NCBI GenBank assembly: GCA_963783045.1
Contig: CAWAMD010000001.1
Location: forward strand, 62,001 to 126,000
DNA: 64,000 bases
Reading direction: 5' to 3'
Origin: CAWAMD01 sp963783045
GTDB lineage: Bacteria > Actinomycetota > Nitriliruptoria > Nitriliruptorales > Nitriliruptoraceae
The position numbers and the translations under genes were made by a program. The notes under the pieces are model-generated. The model was given only the letters and a program-made list of their open reading frames with translations, was not told the origin of the DNA and made no database searches. How positions within the stretch are numbered: position 1 is the stretch's first letter; each line of letters opens with the position of its first letter. This document shows positions 35,938 to 44,521 of the stretch, piece after piece.

Positions 35938-37341
35938 CCCTGACGCTCCTCACCCGTGCCGCCGAGGCGGCGCTCCGTGCTCCCGGACGACGTGCTGCCC
36001 GACGGCGACTGCTCCCCGCCGTCCTCCACACCCGCGGTACGTGCCGCGATGGAGCGGCTGAAATCGTCCAGGTCCGGTGCAGTGAACTCCTGCTCGCCCC
36101 AGACGGGATCGATCCCTTCGGCTCGCTGCGCGCCGTCCGAGCCCTCCGGCTCGTCAGGCGTGGAGCGCAGCAGCTGGTCCAGCGGCGACATCTCCTCGTC
36201 CTCGAGGTGCAGGCCGAGCCGGCGCCCCACTTCGTGCGCTAAGCGCATATATGCGCGCGCCCCACGGCTGCGTGGATCGAACACGGTGATGGGCTGCCCG
36301 AAGCTCGGGGCCTCCGAGAGGCGGACCGTGCGCGGGATGATCGTGCCGTAGGCCCGGTCACCGAAGAAGTCCCGGACCTCGTCGACCACCTGCTGCGAGA
36401 GGTTCGTGCGGGCGTCGTACATCGTCAGGACGACGCCGCCGAGCTCCAGGGACGGATTGAGGTTGCCACCGACCAGCTTCACCGTCCGCATCAGCTGACC
36501 GAGCCCCTCGAGGGCGTAGTACTCGCACTGGATCGGCACGATGACCTGGTCGGCGGCCACGAGCCCGTTCACGGTCAACAGGCCGAGCGACGGCGGGCAG
36601 TCGACGAGGATGACGTCGTAGAGGTCGCGCACCGCGTCGAGTGCCTTCTTCAGGCGGTTCTCGCGGGAGAAGATCGAGACGAGCTCGATCTCGGCGCCAG
36701 CCAGGTCGAGGCTCGAAGGAAGGACGTGGAGGCCCTTGACCGCCGTCGGCTCGGCGGCGTCCTCGATGTCCATGCCATCGATGATGACCCGGTAGGTGCT
36801 CGGACCGCCTTCCTGCACCCGCAGGCCGAGCCCGGTGGTGGCGTTGCCCTGCGGGTCCAGGTCGACCACGAGGACCTGCGCGCCCTGGGCCGCCAGGGCC
36901 GCACCGAGGGAGACGGTGGTCGTGGTCTTGCCCACGCCGCCCTTCTGGTTCGCCAGGCAGATGACGGTGGCATGGCGGGCCGGATCGTCGAGACGGTCCG
37001 GGCCGTCGAGGACCCCCGGTTCGAACGTCGCGGGCATCCTCCTCGTCGTCCCAGCGCGCCACGAGGCCGATCGTGTCGTCCATGTCGTCCTCGTGCATGT
37101 CCGTTGCGTGCTGATCGGTCGCCGGCGGGTCTTCACCGCCCCCACCGCGCGGCTCGTCCACCGACGCAGGATCGGGAGGCTCGGGCCGGGCCGGGTCGCG
37201 GGCGTCATCGTCCGCGGCGCCCGGGTCGTCCACGCCGTGCTCGCCGGTCGGGGGGTGGGTGGCCGTCCAGGTTGCCGTGACCCGACGCGACGACGAGCCG
37301 GCTTCCGGCGGGCTGGGCGAGTTGCGCCACTTCCAGTTCAT
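35934..37341 (-). pseudogene. parA: Chromosome partitioning ATPase ParA, frameshifted near the N-terminus
   Basis: Walker A (CLANQKGGVGKTTT), DLDPQGNATTGLG and CPPSLGLLTVN mark a MinD/ParA ATPase. The conserved domain begins ~120 residues in. A proper start at ATG 37341 (MNWKWRN) runs through an acidic Pro/Asp-rich extension to DDEEDARDV, where GAACGTC on the + strand (37023-37029) adds one base. Reading GACGTC restores DVEPGVLDG and continues into the ATPase. The C-terminal ~95 residues are again low-complexity. It works with ParB and parS in segregation. Confidence 0.88.
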
Positions 37342-37396
37342 CGCTTGCCGTCCCCGGACGAGTTCGGTGCATGCGAGAGCGCCGTCGACACGCCCC

Positions 37397-38086
37397 TCAT
37401 GAGGCCCGGCCGATGATAACAACGAGCGGTCGCACCGCCGTGTCGCCGTCCCCGGCGCGGACGGGCGGGCCCGTGCCTGCCCCACCGGGGTCCGGTGGGT
37501 CGTCGGCCCGTCGTTCGGGCGACGCCGGCGCCTCCAGCAGGACCGCGCCGAGCTGGGCCATGACCGGCTCGGCGTCGAGGAGCTCGGCCTCCCACTGCTC
37601 GCCCTTGACGGCGTACAGCCGGCCGGAGGGACCCAGGAACGGCAAGGTCCAGGGAACGAGGCGCCGCAAGGGCGCAACCGCCCGGGCCGTGACGAGGTCG
37701 AACATGCCCGCGAGGGACACGTCGCCGGACAGCTCCTCCGCCCGGCCATTGACGACCCGCACGTCCCCGAGCCCCATGTCGCCCGCGGTGTCGCGCAGGA
37801 AGACCGCCTTCTTCCGCGTTCCTTCGAGCAGGGTGACCTCGAGATCCGGCCGCACGGCGGCGATCACGAGGCCGGGGAAGCCACCACCGGAGCCCACGTC
37901 GAGCAGGCGCGCCGGTCCCGTCGGAAGCATGGCCGCCAACCCCAGACACTCCGGCACGTGACGGCTCTCGAGCTCCTCCAGCGCGCGACGGGACACGAGG
38001 TTGTGCGGCGACTCGCGCACGCGCTCGACGAAGATCGAGATCGCGTCGCGCTGCTCGGCGGGGGAGTGGAAGGGGACGCTGGCCAT
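37397..38086 (-). CDS. rsmG: 16S rRNA (guanine527-N7)-methyltransferase
   Basis: 229 residues from ATG 38086; the upstream frame is Arg-rich and non-conserved. RLLDVGSGGGFPGLVIA binds SAM, EGTRKKAVFLRD follows, and LVTARAVAPL is an RsmG-specific motif. It methylates G527 of 16S rRNA. It lies upstream of parA in the same direction, the classical gidB-parA-parB order. Confidence 0.95.
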   Translation of the reverse strand: MASVPFHSPAEQRDAISIFVERVRESPHNLVSRRALEELESRHVPECLGLAAMLPTGPARLLDVGSGGGFPGLVIAAVRPDLEVTLLEGTRKKAVFLRDTAGDMGLGDVRVVNGRAEELSGDVSLAGMFDLVTARAVAPLRRLVPWTLPFLGPSGRLYAVKGEQWEAELLDAEPVMAQLGAVLLEAPASPERRADDPPDPGGAGTGPPVRAGDGDTAVRPLVVIIGRAS

Positions 38087-38150
38087 GGCGGCGAGGCTAC
38101 CGCCTCGCGTGACGCCCCTCGGTGCCCGCCGATGGGCACCCCCGTGGGAC

Positions 38151-38164
38151 GTTCCACGTGGAAC
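38151..38164. promoter_or_regulatory. parS site 1
   Basis: Perfect palindrome GTTCCACGTGGAAC, 65 bp upstream of the rsmG start. Matches the core of known ParB binding sites (consensus GTTTCACGTGAAAC, allowing changes next to the CACGTG centre). Confidence 0.88.
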
Positions 38165-38287
38165 GATGCCAGGACCAGGACCCTCGCGGTCACCAACGCA
38201 GGACCCGGTGCCGAGGGGCGGACGTGCGTGCCGAGCCCGCGCTCGTCCGAAGCACCGCGCGGGCGCACCCCTGACCGGACGCGTCAC

Positions 38288-38301
38288 GTTCCACGTGGAA
38301 C
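38288..38301. promoter_or_regulatory. parS site 2
   Basis: Perfect palindrome GTTCCACGTGGAAC, 137 bp from site 1. Confidence 0.88.
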
Positions 38302-38901
38302 GGCAGTGCGTGTGTCGGTCGGCCCGCCGAACGGCCGACGGGGCCGAGCGCGACGGTCAACCGTCGCGGGCTCATGATCGTGTCGGCTCAGGCGCCTCCG
38401 ACGGCGTCCATCGTGGTCGCGGCGCACCTTCGAGGCTCGGGTTGTCCGCGCGACCGGTGCGCTCCCGCCGCCGACTCGCGTCCGTCGGGCGCCATGGCCA
38501 GCAGGTCCCGGGGCCCGCGTCCGGCGGGCAGGCCCCCGGCGGGGGCACCGCCCGGTCGCCCGGCCCCGCGAGGACGCCCAATGGATGGTCTCCCGACCCG
38601 GCTCGTGGCGGCCGTGGGCGCGTCCGCGTCGCGGGCGTCGCTGCCCCCCGTCCGGCGGCGACCGTGGTAGCGCCCACCCCACGGCGGCCTCGTCGCTCCG
38701 CCGTCGACGCCGCCCTGATCGACTGAGCTGGGCAAACGCCCTGAGATCGACCCCACGGGCTTGGCGGCCCGCGAGCAAGGCGAGGCGCGGGGTCATGCGT
38801 CCTCGTCCGTCACGCACGATCTGAGGGCGTCTCCCCTGGTCACCGCCCCCGCAGCCACCCCTCCGGGCGGCGAATCCGCGCTGCCGAGAGCGCGCGCCGG
38901 C

Positions 38902-38915
38902 GTTCCACGTGGAAC
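38902..38915. promoter_or_regulatory. parS site 3
   Basis: Perfect palindrome GTTCCACGTGGAAC, directly beside the jag-operon terminator. Confidence 0.88.
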
Positions 38916-38918
38916 AGC

Positions 38919-38950
38919 AACGGGCCCGAGCAGCAAAGCCCGGGCCCGTT
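38919..38950 (-). terminator. Hairpin terminator after jag
   Basis: AACGGGCCCG ... CGGGCCCGTT, 10-bp perfect stem with a ~12-base loop, just past the jag stop on the minus strand. Likely ends the rpmH-rnpA-yidD-yidC-jag transcript. Confidence 0.72.
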
Positions 38951-38967
38951 CCGAGAGGTCGGCGTGA

Positions 38968-39693
38968 TCAGTCGACCTCGATGACGATGCGGCGACCCGG
39001 CTCCCGTCCCTGCGAGCGGCTCGTGACGCCGTCGTGCTCGGCCACCAGGCGGTGGATCGCCTTGCGCTCGAAGACATCCATCGGCTCGAGCCTGACGGAG
39101 TCGCCGGTGTCCAGGACGGAGTCGACGGCCTCCAGTGCCTTCTCCTTCAGCTTCTCGAGCCGCCGCACGCGATAGCCCTCAACGTCGACCATGACCCGGC
39201 AGCGACGCTGGAACTGGCTCTGCAGCGCCGAGCGCAGCAGCTCCTGGATCGACTCGAGCGTCTGGCCGCGGCGCCCGATCAGCGCGCCACTGCCCACCTC
39301 GACGACCTCGACCTCCGCGTGGTCGTCGACGACGCGGATCTTCAGGTCGCCGGGCAACTCGAGGATGTCGAGCAGCCCCTCCATGAAGTCCGCGGCAGCG
39401 TCGGCCTCCTCGTCGAGGTCCTCGATCGAGGGCCCACCGTCATCGCGGTCGCCGGACGACGCGGTGCTCGGCCCGCGGTCGTCGTCCTCGTCCTCGTCCT
39501 CGTCGTCGTCGCTCTCGTCACGCGGCTCCTCCACCTGAAGACGGAGCTTCACGCCGAGACCCGCCGTCGCGTCGAGACCGGGAGCGTCGAGCTTCAGCTC
39601 CACCTTCTCGGGGTCGCAGTCGGCGAGCTCGGCGACGGCCGTGCGCAGCACACTGAGCAACGAGTCGCCCTCGGTCGTGATCTTTCGCGTCAT
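38968..39693 (-). CDS. jag: Jag/KhpB RNA-binding protein (Jag-N, KH, R3H)
   Basis: 241 residues. N-terminal Jag domain; then an Asp/Glu-rich linker with about ten acidic residues in a row; a KH domain with GRRGQTLESIQELLRSAL; and an R3H domain with FERKAIHRLVAEHDGV. Binds RNA, probably with a KhpA partner elsewhere. Located after yidC, the standard order. Confidence 0.92.
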   Translation of the reverse strand: MTRKITTEGDSLLSVLRTAVAELADCDPEKVELKLDAPGLDATAGLGVKLRLQVEEPRDESDDDEDEDEDDDRGPSTASSGDRDDGGPSIEDLDEEADAAADFMEGLLDILELPGDLKIRVVDDHAEVEVVEVGSGALIGRRGQTLESIQELLRSALQSQFQRRCRVMVDVEGYRVRRLEKLKEKALEAVDSVLDTGDSVRLEPMDVFERKAIHRLVAEHDGVTSRSQGREPGRRIVIEVD

Positions 39694-39714
39694 GTGGCCT
39701 CTTCTCCTCGGAAC

Positions 39715-40704
39715 TCAAGATGAGCGGCGCGACCGGTTGTTCCCGCCGCGGCGGGGGAGATGGTCGCCGTTCTTGCGCTTGGACGACGATGAACGTCCTG
39801 GTGACGTCCGCTTGCCGGACGGCCCACTCGACTTGCCCGAGCGCTTGTTGGATGGGTTCGAACGCTTTGTGGCGGTGCCGCCGTCCGATGACGATGGCGA
39901 CGGGGACGAGGGGCGCGGGCCACCGGTCGTCTTCTTCGCGGAGCCTCCGGGGCCCTTGCCACCCTGGTCCAGCTCGTGCTTGACCTCACGAAGGATGACG
40001 GCCTGCTGGCCGGTCTGCCACACGTTCGTGGTCACCCAGTAGAGGAGCACACCGAGCGGCAGGCCCTGGGAGACGAACGCCAGGAAGACCGGCATCACGT
40101 ACATCAGGATCTTCTGCTGCTGGTTCCCGTCGTTGTCCGTGCGGTTCATCATCTGACGCTGCGACCAGAACATGGTCGCAGCCATCAGCACCACGAGGAG
40201 CCAGCCCGGCCACCCCGCCGCACTCGTCGACGCCCCGAGTCCGCTCGCCTCGGATCCCTTGGCGATGAAGTCGGTGAAGAAGTAGAAGGTGGCGTTCTGG
40301 ATCTCCTGCGCGTGGCGGAGCGACTCGAACAGCGCGATGAAGATCGGCGCCTGGGCGACGAGCGGGAGACAGCCCGACGCGGGATTGACGCCCTCCTCCT
40401 TGTAGAGGGCCATCATCTCTTCGTTCATCTTCTGCTTGCGCGCGCGATAGGTCTCCGGGTCCTTCTTGAGCATGTCCCGGTCGACCTTGTACTTCTTCTG
40501 CAGCGACTTGATCTTCGGCTGCAGCTTCTGCATGGCGCGCATGCTCCGCGTCTGCTTCACCGCCAGCGGCAGCAGCAGGACGCGGATGATGATGGTCAGG
40601 ACGATGATCGCCCAGCCGTAGCTGTTGTCCCCGAACACCGGGTTGAGGAACCCCGCGATGCTGTGCAGGGCACCCGTGAAGATGTCGAGGATGGCGGTCC
40701 ACAT
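39715..40704 (-). CDS. yidC: Membrane protein insertase YidC (Oxa1 type)
   Basis: 329 residues of the short Gram-positive type without the large periplasmic domain. Core helices include AIIVLTIIIRVLLLPLAV and the family segment SMRAMQKLQPKIKSLQKKY; NPASGCLPLVAQAPIFIALF and the LPLGVLLYWVTTNVW helix follow. The C-terminal ~90 residues are basic, Ser/Lys/Arg-rich and disordered-looking, as in many actinobacterial homologues. Inserts membrane proteins alone or with SecYEG. Confidence 0.94.
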   Translation of the reverse strand: MWTAILDIFTGALHSIAGFLNPVFGDNSYGWAIIVLTIIIRVLLLPLAVKQTRSMRAMQKLQPKIKSLQKKYKVDRDMLKKDPETYRARKQKMNEEMMALYKEEGVNPASGCLPLVAQAPIFIALFESLRHAQEIQNATFYFFTDFIAKGSEASGLGASTSAAGWPGWLLVVLMAATMFWSQRQMMNRTDNDGNQQQKILMYVMPVFLAFVSQGLPLGVLLYWVTTNVWQTGQQAVILREVKHELDQGGKGPGGSAKKTTGGPRPSSPSPSSSDGGTATKRSNPSNKRSGKSSGPSGKRTSPGRSSSSKRKNGDHLPRRGGNNRSRRSS

Positions 40705-40714
40705 GAGTGAGGTC

Positions 40715-41014
40715 CTACGTCCGGGGCTTCACGGGGTCGAAACCGCCTGGGTTCCACGGGTGGCACCGCACGACCCGGCGCGCGGCGTAGGCGCCACCCC
40801 GGATCGCGCCGTGCACGCGGACGCTCTCGACGGCATACGTGGAGCAGGTGGGAAGAAAGCGGCAACGGGGCTGCCGGAACGACGCGGTCCAGCGGTACGC
40901 GGACAGCAGCGCGAGGACGAGCCGGGCCAGCAGCGACGGCCGCGGCGACCGCTCGGCCGTGGCGGACGCCGTGCCGTCGCCCACGGCATCGGCCGTGTGG
41001 TGAGGACGGGTCAT
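40715..41014 (-). CDS. yidD: Membrane protein insertion efficiency factor YidD
   Basis: 99 residues. YRWTASFRQPRCRFLPTCSTYAVE, then a late RCHPWNPGGFDPV, are the family signatures (conserved Cys and HPWxxGGxDPV). Its ATG overlaps the rnpA stop (ATGA) and yidC follows 10 bp later. Confidence 0.95.
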   Translation of the reverse strand: MTRPHHTADAVGDGTASATAERSPRPSLLARLVLALLSAYRWTASFRQPRCRFLPTCSTYAVESVRVHGAIRGGAYAARRVVRCHPWNPGGFDPVKPRT

Positions 41015-41373
41015 GACGCCTCCGCGAGTACCTCGATCGCGCCGAGCTGGCTGGCCAGGGCCTCGAGCTCCTCGTGCACTGCCAGCGCCACGCCGGCCGC
41101 ACAGCTGCTGCGGGCGACCAGCACGACGTCGAGGCCGGGCCGCCAGGCGATACGCCGGGCCGCTTCGCGCAGCAGACGCTTCGCGCGGTTGCGAGCCACC
41201 GCGCTACCGACCTTGCGGGACGCAACGACCGCGATCCGCGCGGGACCGGCGTGCTCGGCGGCACGCACGTAGACAACCGCCAGGCGGCCCGCACGCTGCC
41301 AACGTCCACGGAGAACGGCGGCGATGTCCTGCGAGCTGCGCAGACGGTCGACAGGGACCGTCGGTGTCTCCAT
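41011..41373 (-). CDS. rnpA: Ribonuclease P protein component
   Basis: 120 residues. VASRKVGSAVARNRAKRLLREAAR contains the family RNRxKRxxRE motif. It is the protein subunit that aids RNase P RNA in 5' tRNA processing. It lies just after rpmH with a 6-bp gap. Confidence 0.94.
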   Translation of the reverse strand: METPTVPVDRLRSSQDIAAVLRGRWQRAGRLAVVYVRAAEHAGPARIAVVASRKVGSAVARNRAKRLLREAARRIAWRPGLDVVLVARSSCAAGVALAVHEELEALASQLGAIEVLAEAS

Positions 41374-41379
41374 GAAGGG

Positions 41380-41514
41380 CTACGCGCTCAGCTTCGCGCG
41401 ACCACGGCGACGACGGTTCTTGACGATCCGTCGCCCGGCCCGGGTGCGCATGCGGGCACGGAATCCGTGCTTACGAGCGCGACGTCGGTTGTTCGGCTGA
41501 TAGGTGCGCTTCAC
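41380..41514 (-). CDS. rpmH: 50S ribosomal protein L34
   Basis: 44 residues from GTG 41514: VKRTYQPNNRRRARKHGFRA, the very conserved L34 N-terminus. The upstream frame to 41775 is not part of it. First gene of the leftward rpmH-rnpA-yidD-yidC-jag operon, divergent from dnaA. Confidence 0.97.
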   Translation of the reverse strand: MKRTYQPNNRRRARKHGFRARMRTRAGRRIVKNRRRRGRAKLSA

Positions 41515-42312
41515 GGTGAACTGCCCTCCCTGGTGGTTGGGAGCACGCGGCACGGATCGCCCACTGCGGGACCCTTTGTGGAGGAAGAGCCGTTGCAGGT
41601 GTCGCCGCCGGTGCCGGGGCGTGTGAGGTACGGCCCACGGAGTGTACGTCCCCCGGCGCATGGCGGGCAAACGAGCCCCCTGAACGCTGCTGAGGGAACA
41701 CGATGGTCCCGCCTTCCGCCACCTTGGCGCGATGGCCGCACCCGTCCACCGCGGGACGCGCGGCGGTGCGACCACCGCGACGTTCCGACAAGACGCCGGC
41801 GGCTGCGCCGTTCGCTCTCATCCGCCACATCTCTCCACACAAGCCCCATCCGCCACCTTATCCACATGGTTTGGGCGTATATCGCGCGCCACAGGGCAGA
41901 AACGGGCGTCCAGCGCCCGTTCCGCGCTGTGGATAACCCCTTGCAGGTGCCCGGGCCACGCCGTATAGTCCCCGACCGTCCGGGCATTGAGCGCTCGGCG
42001 CCGGTGAGGACGGTCGTGGAGCCGATGAGCGACGACCAGCGCGACGCCGAGTCCGATGCACGGTCCTTCCCCACCGTGTGTTGCACGATGGCGGCGTAGG
42101 GGGCGACGGTTTTCCACATCTGTGGACAGACGTGTGGATACCGCGCAGTGGGCGCCCGCTTGAGTGCAGGACCGCGAGGCCGCGGCAGCGACTTCGCGTG
42201 ACAGAGCGACGACAACGAGTCACCACCGGCACGGAATGCGTATCCCGGGGGCCGCGCCCTACGGTGAGCAGTCCGACGGCCGGGCCGGTAGGGAAGTGGT
42301 CAGGAGTTCACT
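41515..42312. other. rpmH-dnaA intergenic region, candidate oriC A
   Basis: A ~800-bp gap without supportable genes. It has perfect DnaA boxes TTATCCACA at 41858-41866 (+) and TGTGGATAA at 41928-41936 (- orientation), plus near matches TTTTCCACA (42110-42118), TGTGGACAG (42121-42129) and TGTGGATAC (42133-42141). The dnaA RBS (CAGGAG) is at the right edge. It may hold oriC, or a DnaA-autoregulated dnaA promoter region. Confidence 0.65.
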
Positions 42313-43986
42313 GTGAATCACTCGGCGACGCTCGACCTCGAATCGCTGTGGAAGCAGAGCCTGGGGGAGATCGTCCGCACGGTGACCTCGCCGGCGCAGC
42401 GCCAGTGGCTCGCCGCCACCCGCCCCGTCGGCTTCAGCAACGACACGGTCATCCTGGCGACGCCTCACGCGTTCGCGCGGGAGTGGCTCGACTCCCGCTG
42501 CGGTGATCGCATCCGTGACGCGCTGAGCCGGGCCGCACAACGACCGCTCACGGTCATGATCACCGTCCAGGCCAAACCGGAGCCCGAGCCCACGGGGGTC
42601 GAAGCCGCCCAGGAGCTCGCCGAGACGAACGAGCCCGAGGCCCCTCCCGCGACCGACGAGGTCGGTGGCACACCGCCACCGCCGTTCCCACCGCCGGACG
42701 AGCCACGCTCCTGGGAGGCCACCCCACCGCCCCACCCGCCCGCCGACCACGCCGTCCGCGCGCGTCGGACCTCGCCCACTACCTCCGACATCCCGACCGA
42801 GCTCTGGGAGGAGCAGGCGCGGGGTGGACTCCTCGGCAGCCCCAACGGCGACGAGGCCGCCGGCCGCCCGCTCGAGGCTCCGGGACGTCCCCCCGGCCCG
42901 ACCGTCGTGCTGCCGCCGCAGCGACCGGCGCCCGACCGGGTCGAGCCCGACACCCAGCTGAACGAGAAGTACACCTTCGACTCGTTCGTGATCGGACCCT
43001 CCAACCGCTTCGCCCACGCGGCCGCCTTCGCCGTGGCCGAGGCGCCGGCCAAGTCGTACAACCCGCTGTTCATCTACGGGGGAGCGGGGCTCGGCAAGAC
43101 GCACCTGCTGCACGCCGTGGGCCATTACGTGCGCTCGCTGTATCCACGACTGCTCGTGCGCTACGTCACGACCGAGCAGTTCACGAACGAGTTCATCAAC
43201 TCGATCCGTGACGACCACATCACCGGTTTCCAGCGTCGTTACCGCGAGGCGGACGTCCTCCTCATCGACGACATCCAGTTCCTCGAGTCGAAGGAGCGGA
43301 CGCAGGAGGAGTTCTTCCACACCTTCAACGCGCTGCACAACGCCGAGAAGCAGATCGTCATCTCGAGCGACCGACCGCCGAAGCAGATCGCCCGGCTCGA
43401 GGACCGGCTGCGCAGCCGGTTCGAGTGGGGGCTGATGACCGACGTGCAGCCACCGGACCTCGAGACCCGGATCGCCATCCTCCGCAAGAAGTCCGAGACC
43501 GACCAGCTCGGCGTCGAGCCCGACGTGCTCGAGCTCATCGCCTCGAAGGTCGAGAGCAACATCCGTGAGCTCGAAGGCGCGCTCATCCGCGTCACCGCCT
43601 TCGCCAGCCTCCAGCAGGCCCCTGCCGACCAGTCCATGGTCGAGATGGTGCTGAAGGACCTCTTCCCGGGCGATCGCGATCGCGAGATCTCGGTGCAGCT
43701 GATCATGGAGGAGGTCGCCGACTACTTCACGCTCACCCTCGAGGACCTGTGCTCGCCGTCCCGGAGCCGTCAGCTGGTCACGGCACGCCAGATCGCCATG
43801 TACCTGGTGCGTGAGATGACCGACCTCTCGCTGCCGCGTATCGGCAAGGCCTTCGGTGGCCGCGACCACACCACCGTCATGCACGCCAACTCGAAGATCG
43901 CGAACCTCATGACGGAGCGTCGCACCATCTACGAGCAGGTGCAGGAGCTCACGAACCAAATCAAGACGCGCGCACGCACCGCGTGA
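42313..43986 (+). CDS. dnaA: Chromosomal replication initiator DnaA
   Basis: 557 residues from GTG 42313 (CAGGAG upstream). Domain I begins with LWKQSLGEIVRTVTS; a ~130-residue Pro/Gly/Asp-rich domain II follows; the AAA+ domain III has YGGAGLGKTHLLHAVGH (Walker A) and VLLIDDIQFL (Walker B); domain IV has the DnaA signature GGRDHTTVMHANSKI. It binds the boxes described on both sides. Confidence 0.98.
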   Translation: MNHSATLDLESLWKQSLGEIVRTVTSPAQRQWLAATRPVGFSNDTVILATPHAFAREWLDSRCGDRIRDALSRAAQRPLTVMITVQAKPEPEPTGVEAAQELAETNEPEAPPATDEVGGTPPPPFPPPDEPRSWEATPPPHPPADHAVRARRTSPTTSDIPTELWEEQARGGLLGSPNGDEAAGRPLEAPGRPPGPTVVLPPQRPAPDRVEPDTQLNEKYTFDSFVIGPSNRFAHAAAFAVAEAPAKSYNPLFIYGGAGLGKTHLLHAVGHYVRSLYPRLLVRYVTTEQFTNEFINSIRDDHITGFQRRYREADVLLIDDIQFLESKERTQEEFFHTFNALHNAEKQIVISSDRPPKQIARLEDRLRSRFEWGLMTDVQPPDLETRIAILRKKSETDQLGVEPDVLELIASKVESNIRELEGALIRVTAFASLQQAPADQSMVEMVLKDLFPGDRDREISVQLIMEEVADYFTLTLEDLCSPSRSRQLVTARQIAMYLVREMTDLSLPRIGKAFGGRDHTTVMHANSKIANLMTERRTIYEQVQELTNQIKTRARTA

Positions 43987-44521
43987 GGTCGCGTCCCATG
44001 CTTTCGACGCCCCTGGCACGTCCACGCCATGTGCCTGCTCTGCGATGCGACGCGGTCGCGGGTGCGCTCGGCCTCCGGCCAGCACGTATCTCACGGTCCG
44101 TTGCGGCGTCTCACGCTCCGCTCCGTTCTGCACAGTTTCCACAGCACCCTGTGGACAACGTGCGTGCGCGGCTGTGGGGAACGTGTGGAGGCGCGGTGGA
44201 GACCCCGCCGCCGGCTGTGGAGCCCAGCCGTCCCGCTGGGGACGACGAGGACGCGATGGCGGTGGACAGTCGGTGGATGAACCGTGGACAGACACCGGGC
44301 CGTTGTGGAACCACATGGAACTACATGGATGTCATGGGGACGAGTGGGGATAGCCTGCACCGACGTCCACAATCCGTCCACGACCCGGAATCGCCTGCTG
44401 ACCTGCGACGACGCCAGCTCGTCCCCAGTGTCAACAGGCCCTATGACGATGACGAGATTCTTGAGTTCTCTCAAGGATTCATCCAGCGGTGTGGAACACC
44501 GCCCATGCGGGAGGGAGACCG
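43987..44521. other. dnaA-dnaN intergenic region, candidate oriC B
   Basis: A 535-bp gap without supportable genes. It contains GTTTCCACA (44135-44143), the perfect box TGTGGACAA (44150-44158), TGTGGGGAA (44173-44181) and several TGTGGA or GTCCAC-type partial boxes to 44380. In Mycobacterium and Streptomyces oriC lies between dnaA and dnaN, which favours this gap. The dnaN RBS GGGAGGGAG is at its right end. Confidence 0.7.

Larger units (their letters stand above)
38087..38967. other. 880-bp non-coding region with three parS sites
   Basis: No supportable gene. Open frames exist on both strands but are Arg/Gly/Pro-rich without any family motif. The region holds three perfect 14-bp GTTCCACGTGGAAC palindromes and a terminator for the jag operon. 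It probably serves as a centromere-like segment next to parAB. No promoter could be recognised by eye. Confidence 0.6.

Noticed and set aside
38087..38967. Possible protein-coding gene in the rsmG-jag gap
   Set aside because: Several long frames exist, but all give Arg/Pro/Gly-rich translation and none has a clear RBS or family motif.
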